Source of the DNA: Caulobacter sp. UNC358MFTsu5.1
Lineage (GTDB): Bacteria; Pseudomonadota; Alphaproteobacteria; Caulobacterales; Caulobacteraceae
DNA length: 64,000 bases
Assembly: GCF_000712075.1 (NCBI RefSeq)
Contig: NZ_JONW01000006.1
Coordinates: 744,001-808,000 of the forward strand
Direction: 5' to 3'
Numbering within the stretch: position 1 is the stretch's first letter; every line of letters starts with the position of its first letter. This document shows, in pieces, positions 8,397 to 18,931 of the stretch. The notes beneath the pieces were generated by a model that saw only the letters and a program-made list of their open reading frames with translations, searched no databases and had not been told where the DNA came from. The position numbers were made by a program, and so were the translations under genes.

Positions 8397-9985
8397 CCGC
8401 CCGACCCTGCTGGATGGCGGTCGGGGGCGTGGCCACGGCCGCCCTGTCGATGCTGGCCGCCTCGGTCGGTCCCGCGCGGGCCGATACGCTGGTCGAGGCC
8501 ATCACCCGAGCCTACCAATCCAACCCCACCCTGCAGAGCCAGCGCTACGAGCTGCGGGCGTTGGACGACGCCTATGTCCGGGCCCATGCCGGTCTGCGAC
8601 CGTCGGCCGAGCTGCAGATCACGGGAGACTACGCCGACAACCGGGCCGGCGACGCCACCCAGGCCCTGCGCCTCGTCGCGGACCCCCTGGCGGGGCGGCG
8701 CCTGGAGAGCAACCAGGGGCAGGCCAAGATCGTCATCGAGCAGCCGCTCTACAGCGGCGGCCAGGCCAGCGGGGCGGTCGATCTGGCCGCCTTGCGGATC
8801 CGCGCCGGCCGCGAGGCGCTGCGCGGGGCCGAGGGGGATCTGATCCTGCAGGTCATCGCCGCCTATGCCGACGTCCGCCGCGACCTGGAGAGCCTGGCCG
8901 TCCGTCGCGCCAACCTGGCGGCGTTGGAGCGCCAGCTGGACATCGTCCGGGCCCGCCAGGAGGCCGGGGAGGTCACGCGCACCGACGTCGCCCAGGCCCA
9001 GGCCCAGCTGGAAGCGGTCAGGACGCAGATCACGCTGGCGCAGGTCCAGCTGCAGGCCAGCCGGGCGAACTACGCCGCCCTGGTCGGCGATGGGCCCGGC
9101 GAGCTGGCGCCCGAGCCGCAGCTGCCGTTCTTGCCGGACCAGCTGGAGACCGCCTTCGACCTGGCCGAGGCGGACAATCCGGACTTGGCCCAGGCCAAGC
9201 TCACCGAGCAGCAGAGCCGCCGCCAGGCCGACCTGGCCAAGAGCGCCGGCCGGCTCGCGGTCTCGGCGCGCACGAGCTACGGCTCCACCGGCGAGCTGGC
9301 GCCGTTCTACGCCCAGGACCAGGACGTGGCCTGGACGGCGTCGATCTCCATCACCAAGCCCCTCTATGCGGGGGGAGCCTACCAGGCCGGCTACCACGAG
9401 GCGCTGAACCGCAACGGCGCGGACCGGCTGCGCCTGGAGGCGGCGCGGCGCCAGGTGATCCAGAACGTGCTCTCGGCCTGGAACCAGGCCGCCGCCGGGC
9501 GCGCCAACATCAAGGTCCAGCTGGCCCAGGTCGCCGCCGCCCAGATCGCCTTCGACGGCATGAGCGAAGAGTTCCGGGTCGGCCAGCGCTCGACCCTGGA
9601 CGTGCTGGTGGCGGAACAGAACCTGCGCGAGGCGCAGCTGGCCCTGCTCGGGTCGCGGCGGGACGCCTATGTCGCCGAGGCGGCCCTGCTGCGCCAGACC
9701 GGTCGCCTCGAGCTGCGCGCGCTGACGCAGGGCGCGCCGCTCTATGACCCGTCCGCCCATCTGCGCGCCGTGAAATCGGACGGGGCCGTGCCGTGGGAGG
9801 GCCTGGTCGGCGTCGTGGACCGCGCCTTCGCCTCGAAGGCCGGGTCGGTGTCCCTGGAGCAGCCGCCCGCGCCCGTCGGCCCGCCGGTGCTCGTCGAAGG
9901 GTCGGCGAACGGGCCGGCGGACCGCCCCCTGGGCGAGCACAGCCGAACCACGCCCATTCCCGGAACCGTCGGGTACGAGCGATGA
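8390..9985 (+). CDS. tolC: TolC-family outer-membrane efflux/secretion channel
   Basis: 531 residues. A signal peptide ends at ...GPARA, and the mature protein begins DTLVEAITRAYQSNPTL, the standard start of a TolC family protein. Two outer-membrane efflux repeats follow, with long Gln/Ala-rich coiled coils (about 150-260 and 370-480) and QPLYSGG and KPLYAGG motifs before each second half. A proline-rich extension of ~60 residues ends the protein. The ATG at 8390 overlaps the preceding stop and gives a full signal peptide; 8414 is an alternative start. It supplies the outer-membrane duct for the HlyD-linked exporter of the RTX protein. Confidence 0.92.
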   Translation: MVAARPCWMAVGGVATAALSMLAASVGPARADTLVEAITRAYQSNPTLQSQRYELRALDDAYVRAHAGLRPSAELQITGDYADNRAGDATQALRLVADPLAGRRLESNQGQAKIVIEQPLYSGGQASGAVDLAALRIRAGREALRGAEGDLILQVIAAYADVRRDLESLAVRRANLAALERQLDIVRARQEAGEVTRTDVAQAQAQLEAVRTQITLAQVQLQASRANYAALVGDGPGELAPEPQLPFLPDQLETAFDLAEADNPDLAQAKLTEQQSRRQADLAKSAGRLAVSARTSYGSTGELAPFYAQDQDVAWTASISITKPLYAGGAYQAGYHEALNRNGADRLRLEAARRQVIQNVLSAWNQAAAGRANIKVQLAQVAAAQIAFDGMSEEFRVGQRSTLDVLVAEQNLREAQLALLGSRRDAYVAEAALLRQTGRLELRALTQGAPLYDPSAHLRAVKSDGAVPWEGLVGVVDRAFASKAGSVSLEQPPAPVGPPVLVEGSANGPADRPLGEHSRTTPIPGTVGYER

Positions 9986-11298
<1,313 letters not shown>

Positions 11299-11440
11299 GG
11301 CGTGTCTCCGCTTGTACCCGTCAAGCTGAGCGTGGAGGGGCCATGAACCAATCGGGAGAATTCTCAATTCCCGTCGGGATTTTACATTAGCGGGGCGCGG
11401 GGTTTGTCCGGAGCTTCGCCGGGCTCCGCCGCGCGCCCCG

Positions 11441-12454
11441 TCAGAACGCCAGCTTCCGGGCCTTCACCTTGACCCGGATCACGCGGTGGTTGGACGACAT
11501 GTAGAGATGGCCGTCGGCGGCCAGCTCGCAGTTGGAGATCACGTCGTCGGCCCGGATGATCCCGATCCGCTTGCCGGCCGGGGTGAAGATCGAGATCCCG
11601 TCCTTGCTGGACGCCCAGAGGTTGCCGCCCCTGTCGACCTTCAGGCCGTCGCCGCCGTCGATGCCGCTGGCCGCGCGGTCGACGAACTGCCGGCGGGCCG
11701 TGGGCGCGCCCTTGGCGTCCAGGTCCCAGGCCACCCAGCCGGACTTGCGGTCGGTGGCGTAGAGGGTCCTGCCGTCGGGCGACAGGCCGATGCCGTTGGG
11801 CTCGATCGTCCGGTCGATCATCGTCACGACATTGTCAGTCCCCAGGCGATAGACGCCCGAATAGTCGGTCTGGCGGTAGGGCGAGGTCCAGTCGCCCTTC
11901 AGGCCCCACGGCGGATCGGTGAAATAGATCGCGCCGTCGCGGGCCAGGACCAGGTCGTTGGGGCTGTTGAAGCGCTTGCCCTCGAAGCTCGAGGCCAGCA
12001 CCGTCTTCTTCTGGGTCTTCAGGTCGATGCGCGAGACGCAGCGGTTGCCGCTGTCGCCGATCACCAGGCCGCCGCGCGCCAGGATCAGGCCGTTCGAACC
12101 GGCCTCGCGCAGGCTGTTGGTCTCGGGGCCGGCATAGCCCGAGGGCGTCAGCCAGACCGCGCCGCCGCCCGCCGGGCTCCAGCGCAGGATCTTGTTGGCC
12201 GGCACGTCGGAGACCAGCAGGAAGCCGTCCTTGCCCCCGACCCAGACAGGCCCCTCGCTCCAGGTGAAGCCGTCCAGCACCTGCTCGACCACGGCGTCGG
12301 CGTCGATCAGGGCGTCCAGGGCCGGGTCCAGGCGCTCGACCCGGCCGACCACGGGGAAGGTCTGCATCGCGGCGCGCGCCAGGCTCGGCGCGGCGGCGAG
12401 CGCCAGCATCGCGGCGGCCGCGCCGCGGCGGGTCATCGGGGAGGTGGGGTTCAC
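11441..12454 (-). CDS. Exported SMP-30/gluconolactonase-like protein
   Basis: About 337 residues. The start is taken as GTG 12454, which has AGGAG 7 nt upstream; the following ATG (12436) has none. A twin-arginine-like n-region (MTRRGAAAAMLALAAAPSLARA) leads into a six-bladed SMP-30/strictosidine-synthase-type propeller: DGFTWSEGPVWVG (metal Glu), NSPNDLVLARDGAIYFTDPPWG (metal Asn), IEPNGIGLSPDGRTLYATD and the DGGDGLKVDRGGNLW motif (metal Asp). Such enzymes hydrolyse lactones in the periplasm. It diverges from the MarR gene across the operator region at 12536-12591, so it could share that control. Confidence 0.85.
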   Translation of the reverse strand: MNPTSPMTRRGAAAAMLALAAAPSLARAAMQTFPVVGRVERLDPALDALIDADAVVEQVLDGFTWSEGPVWVGGKDGFLLVSDVPANKILRWSPAGGGAVWLTPSGYAGPETNSLREAGSNGLILARGGLVIGDSGNRCVSRIDLKTQKKTVLASSFEGKRFNSPNDLVLARDGAIYFTDPPWGLKGDWTSPYRQTDYSGVYRLGTDNVVTMIDRTIEPNGIGLSPDGRTLYATDRKSGWVAWDLDAKGAPTARRQFVDRAASGIDGGDGLKVDRGGNLWASSKDGISIFTPAGKRIGIIRADDVISNCELAADGHLYMSSNHRVIRVKVKARKLAF

Positions 12455-12535
12455 GGCGGCGCTCCTGGTTTCCGACGGTTCGACCCCGCTGTTGTGCCTC
12501 GCGTCGGCCGCGAGCGCCACTGTTCACTGACAGCC

Positions 12536-12591
12536 TTGTCATAATCTAGATAGGATGCTATCTAATATCGATAGCAAGCTACCTATCTAGA
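12536..12591 (+). promoter_or_regulatory. Promoter with palindromic MarR operator
   Basis: TTGTCA (12536-12541) and TATCTA (12559-12564) are 17 bp apart and form a plausible sigma-70 promoter. Laid over it is a perfect 7-4-7 inverted repeat, TAGATAG (12547-12553) with CTATCTA (12558-12564). A larger 10-bp inverted repeat pairs TCTAGATAGG (12545-12554) with CCTATCTAGA (12582-12591). The stretch ends 5 bp before the marR ATG, the usual place for MarR autoregulation. It also lies between marR and the divergent lactonase gene. Confidence 0.8.
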
Positions 12592-12596
12592 GTCCC

Positions 12597-13058
12597 ATGG
12601 CCCTCACGCCCCGCCTTCTCGACGAACGCGCCTTCACCGGCTCGCTGCTGCGCCTGGCCCGGATCTACCGGCGCGAGGTCAACCGCGCACTGGCCGAGCA
12701 CGACCTGTCGGACGCCCGCGCCCTGCCGGTGCTGCACATCGCCCGCTCGGGCGGCGGCATGCGCCAGGGCCACCTGGCCGAGGAGTTGGGGGTGGAGGGG
12801 CCGTCCCTGGTCCGCATCCTCGACCAGCTATGCGCCGCCGGCCTGGTCGAGCGTCGCGACGACCCCAAGGACGGCCGCGCCAAGACCCTGCACCTGACGC
12901 CGGAGGGCGACGCCCTGGCCGTGATCGTCGAGGACGCCGTCCAGGAGGTGCGCACGCGCCTGCTGGCCGGGGTCAGCGCCGAGGACCTGGCCGCCACGGT
13001 GCGCACCTTCGCGATCTTCGAGGCGGCCCTCGACGCCGCCCACCGGCAGGAGGGCTGA
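12597..13058 (+). CDS. MarR family transcriptional repressor of the efflux operon
   Basis: 153 residues with a winged helix-turn-helix: ARALPVLHIARSGGGMRQGHLAEELGVEGPSLVRILDQLCAAGLVERRDDPKDGRAKTLHLTPEG, including the DxRxK wing typical of MarR proteins that bind phenolic ligands. The gene is the first of five in the efflux operon, 12 bp before the FUSC pump, and has a strong palindromic operator just upstream. It probably represses itself and the pump until an aromatic compound binds. Confidence 0.92.
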   Translation: MALTPRLLDERAFTGSLLRLARIYRREVNRALAEHDLSDARALPVLHIARSGGGMRQGHLAEELGVEGPSLVRILDQLCAAGLVERRDDPKDGRAKTLHLTPEGDALAVIVEDAVQEVRTRLLAGVSAEDLAATVRTFAIFEAALDAAHRQEG

Positions 13059-13070
13059 GGCCGCTCCGCC

Positions 13071-15083
13071 ATGCCCAAGTTCGACAGATGGACGCTGCTG
13101 TTCTCGGTGAACAGTTTCGCGGCGGCCATGCTCGCCCTCTACATCGGTTTCGCCCTAGGCCTTCCCCGGCCGTACTGGGCGATGACGACCGCCTATATCG
13201 TCAGCCAGCCGCTGGCCGGGGCCGTGCGCTCCAAGGCCGTCTACCGCCTGCTGGGCACCCTGCTGGGCGCGGCCGCCGCCGTGGCCATGGTGCCCAACCT
13301 GGTCAACGCGCCTGTCCTGCTGTGCCTGGCCATGGCCCTGTGGGTCGGCGGTTGCCTGACCGTGTCGCTGCTGGACCGCACGCCGCGCTCCTACATCCTG
13401 ATGCTGGCCGGCTACACGGCCGCGATCATCGGCTTTCCCAGCGTGAACCAGCCGGGCGGCATCTTCGAGGTCGCCGTCTCGCGGGTGATCGAGATCGGCC
13501 TGGGCATCCTCTGCGCAACCCTGGTCCATAGCCTGGTCTTCCCGCGTCCGGTCGGGACCGTGCTGCGCCAGCGCCTGGCCGCCTGGCTGGGCGAGGCCGA
13601 CCGCTGGGCGCTGGACGTGCTGAAGGGGCAGGGCGCCGACGCCCTGGTCCGCGACCGCCGCCACCTGGCCGCCGCCGCCAGCGAGATCCATCTGCTGGCC
13701 GTGCACCTGCCGTTCGACACCTCGCGGCTGCGCGAGACCACCGGCGCGGTGCGGGCCTTCCACGACCGCATGCTGCTGCTGATCCCGCTGCTGTCGGGCC
13801 TGGCCGACCGCATGGAGGCGCTGAAGGACGTTTCAGACGCCGTCGTGCGCGAGGCGCTGGACGCCGTCGCCGCCTGGATCGAGGCCGGCGCCCCGCGCGA
13901 GCCGGGCCTGGCCCTGGTCGAGCGCCTGGACGCCCTGGCCGGCGCGCGGCGCGACGCCGACTGGTCGGGCCTGCTGATCGAGAGCCTGCTGGTCCGCCTT
14001 TCCGAGGCCGTCCGGGCCCTGGGCGAGGCCCACGCCTTGATGGTCCGGCTGTGCGACCCCGACGCCCCGTTGTCGCCGGCCCTGGAGGCGGCCGCCGCCA
14101 CGGCCGGCCGCCGCAAGCTGCACGCCGACCTGCCCCTGGCCCTGCTGTCGGGCGGGGCGGCGGTGATCGCCATCCTGCTGTCGTGCGCGGCCTGGATCGG
14201 CCTGGGCTGGGGCGACGGCGCGGCGGCACCGGTCATGGGGGCGGTGTTCTGCTGCTTCTTCGCGGCCATGGACGACCCCGTGCCGGCCATCAAGAACTTC
14301 GGCCTGTTCTCGCTGCTCTCCCTGCCGCTGGCCGCGCTCTACATGTTCGCCGTGCTGCCGGCGATCGACGGCTTCCCGCTGCTGCTGGCGGTGATGGCCC
14401 CGCCGCTGGTGTTCCTGGGCCTCTACATCCCCAATCCCAAGACCATGGGCGCGGCCCTGGCGGTGATCATGGGCTTCGCCAACGCCATGGCTCTGCAGGA
14501 GAGCTTCAGCGCCGACTTCGCGAGCTTCCTGAATGGCAATCTCGGCCAGTTCGTCGGCCTGCTGGCGGCGATCATGGTCACGGCCGGCCTGCGCTCGATG
14601 GGCGCCGACGCCAGCGCCCGCCGCCTCTTGGGCCGCACCTGGACGGGCCTGGCCCGTCTGGCCCGGGCGAACGCCGCGCCCGAGCCCACCGCCTTCGCCG
14701 GCGTGCTGGTCGACCGCCTGGGCCTGCTCACCCCCAAGCTGGCCGAGACCGGCTCGCGGGGGGACCTGGTCGGCGTCGACGCCCTGCGCGACCTGCGGGT
14801 GGGCATGAACCTGGTGGCCGTCCAGGCCGCGCGGCCCGACCTCGACCGCGCCAGCCTCGACGCCGCCCTGGACGGGGTGGGCGAGCGCTTCGCCGCCCTG
14901 GCCGCCGGCCGGACCCCGCCGCCCGACGCCGACCTGCTGATGAGCCTGGACGCCGCCCTGCGCGACGTGGCCGGCGCGACGTCCGACGCCCAGGTGCAGG
15001 GCGTGACCGGCCTGGTCGGCCTGCGCCGCAACCTGTTCCCCGACGCCCCCGCGCCGAACCTCGTCATGGAGCCCGCCCGATGA
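13071..15083 (+). CDS. aaeB: FUSC-type aromatic acid exporter (AaeB-like)
   Basis: 670 residues. The N-terminal bundle of about six membrane helices (about 15-165) begins LPRPYWAMTTAYIVSQPLAG, the FUSC signature. A ~200-residue soluble domain follows, then a second membrane bundle (about 355-500, IGLGWGDGAAAPVMGAVFCC to MGAALAVIMGFANAMAL) and a cytoplasmic tail. This matches AaeB/YccS-type pumps, which export hydroxylated aromatic carboxylic acids with an AaeA adaptor. The stop overlaps the start of the AaeX-like gene (ATGA). Confidence 0.9.
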   Translation: MPKFDRWTLLFSVNSFAAAMLALYIGFALGLPRPYWAMTTAYIVSQPLAGAVRSKAVYRLLGTLLGAAAAVAMVPNLVNAPVLLCLAMALWVGGCLTVSLLDRTPRSYILMLAGYTAAIIGFPSVNQPGGIFEVAVSRVIEIGLGILCATLVHSLVFPRPVGTVLRQRLAAWLGEADRWALDVLKGQGADALVRDRRHLAAAASEIHLLAVHLPFDTSRLRETTGAVRAFHDRMLLLIPLLSGLADRMEALKDVSDAVVREALDAVAAWIEAGAPREPGLALVERLDALAGARRDADWSGLLIESLLVRLSEAVRALGEAHALMVRLCDPDAPLSPALEAAAATAGRRKLHADLPLALLSGGAAVIAILLSCAAWIGLGWGDGAAAPVMGAVFCCFFAAMDDPVPAIKNFGLFSLLSLPLAALYMFAVLPAIDGFPLLLAVMAPPLVFLGLYIPNPKTMGAALAVIMGFANAMALQESFSADFASFLNGNLGQFVGLLAAIMVTAGLRSMGADASARRLLGRTWTGLARLARANAAPEPTAFAGVLVDRLGLLTPKLAETGSRGDLVGVDALRDLRVGMNLVAVQAARPDLDRASLDAALDGVGERFAALAAGRTPPPDADLLMSLDAALRDVAGATSDAQVQGVTGLVGLRRNLFPDAPAPNLVMEPAR

Positions 15084-15289
15084 TCGGCGAGATCAACCTC
15101 GACGGCGTCCTGCTGTCTTCCGTCCTCGTCTCGGCCCTGATCGCCCTGGCCGCCGCCTTCGTGCTGCGGCGGGTGCTGTCGTGGGCCGGCGCCTACCGCT
15201 TCGTCTGGCATCCGGCGCTGTTCGACACCGCCCTGTTCGTCATCCTCTGGGCCGCGGTCATCGCGGCCCCCCTGCCGATCGATCTCTGA
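15080..15289 (+). CDS. aaeX: DUF1656 small membrane protein (AaeX-like)
   Basis: 69 residues starting at an ATG that overlaps the FUSC stop. Two membrane helices (about 10-30 and 47-64) flank the conserved YRFVWHPALFDTALFVILW segment that defines the DUF1656/AaeX family. Such proteins accompany AaeA/AaeB efflux systems; their exact role is not established. The next gene starts 2 bp after its stop. Confidence 0.92.
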   Translation: MIGEINLDGVLLSSVLVSALIALAAAFVLRRVLSWAGAYRFVWHPALFDTALFVILWAAVIAAPLPIDL

Positions 15290-15291
15290 CC

Positions 15292-16200
15292 ATGTCCAAG
15301 CTGAAAACCGTCCTGCTGACCGGCGCCCGTTTCGCCGTCACCGCCGCCGTCGTCGCCGCCGCCGTGGTCGGCGGGCGAGCCCTGTGGACCCACTACCAGG
15401 TCGATCCGTGGACCCGCGACGGCCGCGTCCGCGCCGACGTGGTCCAGGTGGCCCCCGACGTCTCGGGCCTGGTGACCAAGGTCGAGGCCGTCAACGACCA
15501 GACCGTCAAGGCCGGCCAGCCGCTGTTCTATGTCGACCGCGAGCGCTACGCCCTGGCCCTGCGCCAGGCCGACGCCAACGTCGCCGCCGCCCGGGCCACC
15601 CTGGCCCAGGCCCGCCGCGAACTGGTCCGCAACCGGACCCTGGGCGAGCTGGTCGCGGCCGAGAGCACCGAGCAGAGCGCCTCCAAGGTCGAACAGGCGC
15701 AGGCCGCCCTGGCCCAGGCCGACGCGGCCCGCGACGTCGCCAAGCTCAATCTCGAGCGCACCGTGGTCTACGCCCCCACCGACGGCTTCCTGTCGGACCT
15801 GACCCTGCGCACCGGCGACTATGTCACGGCCGGCAAGCCGGTCCTGGCCCTGATCGACAGCCGCTCGTTCCGGGTCGAGGGCTATTTTGAAGAAACCAAG
15901 CTGTCGGGCCTGAGGATCGGCATGCCGGTCAGCGTCCGGGTGATGGGCGAGGCCCAACCGCTGAAGGGCCACATCCAGTCGATCGCCGCCGGCATTGAGG
16001 ACCGCGACCGGGTGGCCGGCGCCAACCTGCTGCCCAACGTCAACCCGACCTTCAGCTGGGTGCGCCTGGCCCAGCGGGTGCCGGTGCGGGTGGCCCTGGA
16101 CCAGACCCCGGCCGACCTGCGGTTGATCGCCGGCCGCACGGCCACGGTGGCGGTCCTCCAGGCGGACGGGCGCGGTGTGGCGACGGGAGCCGGCCGATGA
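15292..16200 (+). CDS. aaeA: Efflux periplasmic adaptor, HlyD family (AaeA-like)
   Basis: 302 residues. One N-terminal membrane helix (about 8-28) anchors it. YQVDPWTRDGRVRADVVQVAPDVSG is the AaeA/EmrA-type start of the lipoyl domain. A helical hairpin with AESTEQSASKVEQAQAAL follows, then APTDGFLSDLTLRTGDYV and the beta-barrel FRVEGYFEETKLSGLRIGMP. The start at 15292 lies just after the AaeX stop. It links the FUSC pump to the NodT-type outer-membrane factor, whose start codon overlaps this stop. Confidence 0.92.
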   Translation: MSKLKTVLLTGARFAVTAAVVAAAVVGGRALWTHYQVDPWTRDGRVRADVVQVAPDVSGLVTKVEAVNDQTVKAGQPLFYVDRERYALALRQADANVAAARATLAQARRELVRNRTLGELVAAESTEQSASKVEQAQAALAQADAARDVAKLNLERTVVYAPTDGFLSDLTLRTGDYVTAGKPVLALIDSRSFRVEGYFEETKLSGLRIGMPVSVRVMGEAQPLKGHIQSIAAGIEDRDRVAGANLLPNVNPTFSWVRLAQRVPVRVALDQTPADLRLIAGRTATVAVLQADGRGVATGAGR

Positions 16201-17660
16201 GCCCGCAAAAGCGCGTCATGCGTATCCTGATCGCCGCCGCCTCGCTGTCGGCCGTGGCGGCCTGCACGACGGTCGGCCCCGACTACAAGGTCCCTACTGC
16301 CGCCAAGGTCAATGCGCCTTCGGCCCAGGGCGCCTTCCTCGGGAGCGCCAACCCCGCGGTCAGCCAGGCCCCCGTGCCCGAGGGCTGGTGGAAGCTCTAT
16401 GACGATCCGGTCCTGAACGGGCTGGTGCAGGAGGCTCTGACCGCCAACACCGACCTGCGGGTCGCCGCCGCCAACCTGGCCCGGGCCCACGCCGTGGCCG
16501 CCGAGGCCGACGACGCCGGCGGCTTCTCGGCCTCCGCCTCGGCCGCCGCCGCCCACTCGCGGGAGTCGGGCGAGCAGTTCCTGCTGGCCGAGCAACTCCC
16601 GGTCGAGAACCTGGCCGACGTCGGCGTGAAGGTCTCCTACCAGGTCGACCTGGTGGGGCGGATCAAGCGCGCCTCGGAAGCCGCCCACGCCGACGCCGAG
16701 GCGGGGCAGGCGGCCCTGGACCTGGCGCGGGTCAGCGTCGCCGCCGACGTCGCTCGGGCCTATGTCGAGGCCTGCTCCAGCGGCCACGAGCTGGCCGTCG
16801 CCCAGCGCACGGTGGACCTGCAGACCCGCTCGCTGGAGGTCACCGGCAAGCTGGTCGCCGCCGGTCGCGGGACCAGCCTGGACGTCACCCGCGCCAAGGC
16901 CCAGCTGGACCTGTCGCGCGCCGCCCTGCCCACGTTCGAGAGCCGCCGCCGCGCGGCGCTCTATCGGCTGGCGACCCTGACCGGCAAGACGCCGGCTCAG
17001 TTCCCGCGCGAGGTCGAGGCCTGCGTCAGCCCGCCCAAGCTGTCCCAGCCCCTGCCGGTCGGCGACGGCGCGGCCCTGCTCAAGCGCCGGCCCGACGTCC
17101 GCGCGGCCGAGCGCGGCCTGGCCGGGGCCACGGCGCGGATCGGGGTGGCGACGGCGGCCCTCTATCCCAGCGTCTCGTTCGGCCTGGGCGGCGGCTCGAC
17201 GGGTCTGCTGGCCGACATCGGCACGGCGCCCGCCAACCGCTGGGGCCTGACCTCGCTGATCAGCTGGACCCTGCCGGGCGAAGGGGAGCACGCCCGCATC
17301 CGCGGCGCCGAGGCCGGGGCCGACGCGGCCCTGGCGCGGTTCGACGGCACGGTGCTGAACGCCCTGCGCGAGACCGAGACCAGCCTCACCGTCTACGCCC
17401 ACGAACTGGATCGCAACGCGGCCCTGAGATCGGCGCGGGACGAGGCCGCGACGGCCGAGGCCCAGGCCCAGACGCTGTACCGCGCCGGCAAGAGCCCCTA
17501 CCTGACGGGCCTCGACGCCCAGCGGACGCTCGCTTCCGCCGAGGCCGCGTTGGCGGCCTCGGACGGGGCGCTGGCGGCGGATCAGGTGAACCTGTTCCTG
17601 GCGCTCGGCGGGGGCTGGGAGAACGCGCCGGCGGTGAAGGTGGTGGCGGCGGCGCGGTAG
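16197..17660 (+). CDS. NodT-family outer-membrane efflux lipoprotein
   Basis: 487 residues. A lipoprotein signal with lipobox AVAAC (Cys23) is followed by TTVGPDYKVP, the hallmark of NodT/OprM factors, and EGWWKLYDDPVLNGLVQEAL. Two outer-membrane efflux repeats follow, the second starting LKRRPDVRAAERGLAGATARIGVATAALYPSVS. It is the last gene of the efflux operon, overlapping the adaptor by ATGA, and completes a tripartite pump across both membranes. A structured repeat lies just after the stop. Confidence 0.93.
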   Translation: MSPQKRVMRILIAAASLSAVAACTTVGPDYKVPTAAKVNAPSAQGAFLGSANPAVSQAPVPEGWWKLYDDPVLNGLVQEALTANTDLRVAAANLARAHAVAAEADDAGGFSASASAAAAHSRESGEQFLLAEQLPVENLADVGVKVSYQVDLVGRIKRASEAAHADAEAGQAALDLARVSVAADVARAYVEACSSGHELAVAQRTVDLQTRSLEVTGKLVAAGRGTSLDVTRAKAQLDLSRAALPTFESRRRAALYRLATLTGKTPAQFPREVEACVSPPKLSQPLPVGDGAALLKRRPDVRAAERGLAGATARIGVATAALYPSVSFGLGGGSTGLLADIGTAPANRWGLTSLISWTLPGEGEHARIRGAEAGADAALARFDGTVLNALRETETSLTVYAHELDRNAALRSARDEAATAEAQAQTLYRAGKSPYLTGLDAQRTLASAEAALAASDGALAADQVNLFLALGGGWENAPAVKVVAAAR

Positions 17661-17684
17661 GGCGCAGCGGCTCTGCCGGCGAAC

Positions 17685-17805
17685 ACTTGCCCCCACCTGG
17701 CGACTTCGTCGCCTGTCCGCCCCCGTAGGGGGCGGAGCCTTCGCGCTGGAGCGCTCTTCCCCCTATGGGGGAAGACGACCGCGAAGCGGTCCGTAGGGGG
17801 CAAGT
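17685..17805. repeat. Multi-hairpin intergenic repeat, family B, copy 1
   Basis: About 121 bp bounded by ACTTGCCCCC and GGGGGCAAGT. Inside are successive small palindromes around GGCGACTTCGTCGCC, CGCCCCCGTAGGGGGCG, CTTCCCCCTATGGGGGAAG and CCGCGAAGCGG. It closely matches the element at 44743-44860. It sits between convergent operons, so it could end transcription in both directions. Confidence 0.85.
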
Positions 17806-17821
17806 GGGTGCGATCCTACGC

Positions 17822-18931
17822 CTAGGCGCGCCACCCCTCGCCGCGATGTTCATCCAGCCCCGGCGCCCTCGGCTCCACCCGCCCCGGCTCCTCCCGGAAC
17901 TGGATCGGCGTCCCCACCACGGCGTTCCCCTCGGCGTCGCGCGAGATCATCCCCCGCGCCGACACGGCCGGATCGTCGAAGGCATCCTTCAACGACCGCA
18001 CCGGCGCGAAGCACACGTCGCGGCCCTCGAACCAGGTCACCCATTCGCCCTGCGTCCGTGTGCGGAACGTCTCGCGGAAAAAGGCCCGCAGCGGTTCCTG
18101 GCCCGGCCCCGGCGGCAGGCGCGCATAGTCCAGCAGGTCGCTCCGCTCCAGCGCCTCCAGCAGGTTCGCCGCGAACTTCACCTCCGAGCCGCCCAGCACG
18201 ATCCACTTCCCGTCGGCGCATTCGTAGAGATTGAACATCGCCGCCCCGCCCCACGAGCGCTCGGCCTTGGGGACGTTGGCGCGGCCCTCGGCGAACACCG
18301 GGCCGGTGGCGTTGGGCGTCCAGGCCATCAGGCTGTCCAGCATGGCGACGTCCAGGTGGTCGCCCCGGCCGGTCTTCTCCCGCCGAAGCAGGGCCATCAG
18401 CACGCCGGAGAGGGCGGTCAGGCTGGCCAGGGCGTCGGCGGCCATCAGGCCAGGCATGGCCGGCTTGCCGTCCTGGCCCTCGTTCAGCGCCACCAGCCCG
18501 GCCAGGGCCTCGACGGCCAGGTCGTGGGCCGGGCGGTCGCGATAGGGGCCCTCCTGGCCGAAGGCGCTGATCGAGCAGTAGACGATCCCCGGATTGACCG
18601 CCTTCACCGCCTCGTAGCCCACGCCCAGCCGGTCGACCACGCCGGGCCGGAAGGCCTCGACCAGCACGTCGGCCTCGGCCGCCAGCGCCCAGAACGCGGC
18701 CTGGCCCTCGGCGCTCTTCAGGTCCAGTTGCACCGAGCGCTTGCCGCGATGGGTGTTGCGGAACCAGACCGTCTGGCCGCCCGTCGACAGGCCGATGTGG
18801 CGGCTGGGCTCGCCCTCGCCGACCGGTTCGACCTTGATCACGTCGGCCCCGTGGTCGGCCATCATCAGGGTCAGCATCGGCCCCGGCAGGAACAGGGAAA
18901 GGTCCAGGACCTTGACGCCGTCGAGCTTCAT
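17822..18931 (-). CDS. Family III (CaiB/BaiF) CoA-transferase, second of pair
   Basis: 369 residues. MKLDGVKVLDLSLFLPGPM is the standard family start, and the ATG overlaps the stop of the upstream partner (ATGA). HGADVIKVEPVGEGEPSR, NTHRGKRSVQLDLKS and AFRPGVVDRLGVGYEAV are conserved CoA-binding segments. Catalytic Asp is in RPAHDLAVEALAG. Enzymes of this family move CoA between carboxylic acids; the substrate cannot be read from sequence. Tandem copies can act as separate enzymes or as a heteromer. Confidence 0.85.
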   Translation of the reverse strand: MKLDGVKVLDLSLFLPGPMLTLMMADHGADVIKVEPVGEGEPSRHIGLSTGGQTVWFRNTHRGKRSVQLDLKSAEGQAAFWALAAEADVLVEAFRPGVVDRLGVGYEAVKAVNPGIVYCSISAFGQEGPYRDRPAHDLAVEALAGLVALNEGQDGKPAMPGLMAADALASLTALSGVLMALLRREKTGRGDHLDVAMLDSLMAWTPNATGPVFAEGRANVPKAERSWGGAAMFNLYECADGKWIVLGGSEVKFAANLLEALERSDLLDYARLPPGPGQEPLRAFFRETFRTRTQGEWVTWFEGRDVCFAPVRSLKDAFDDPAVSARGMISRDAEGNAVVGTPIQFREEPGRVEPRAPGLDEHRGEGWRA

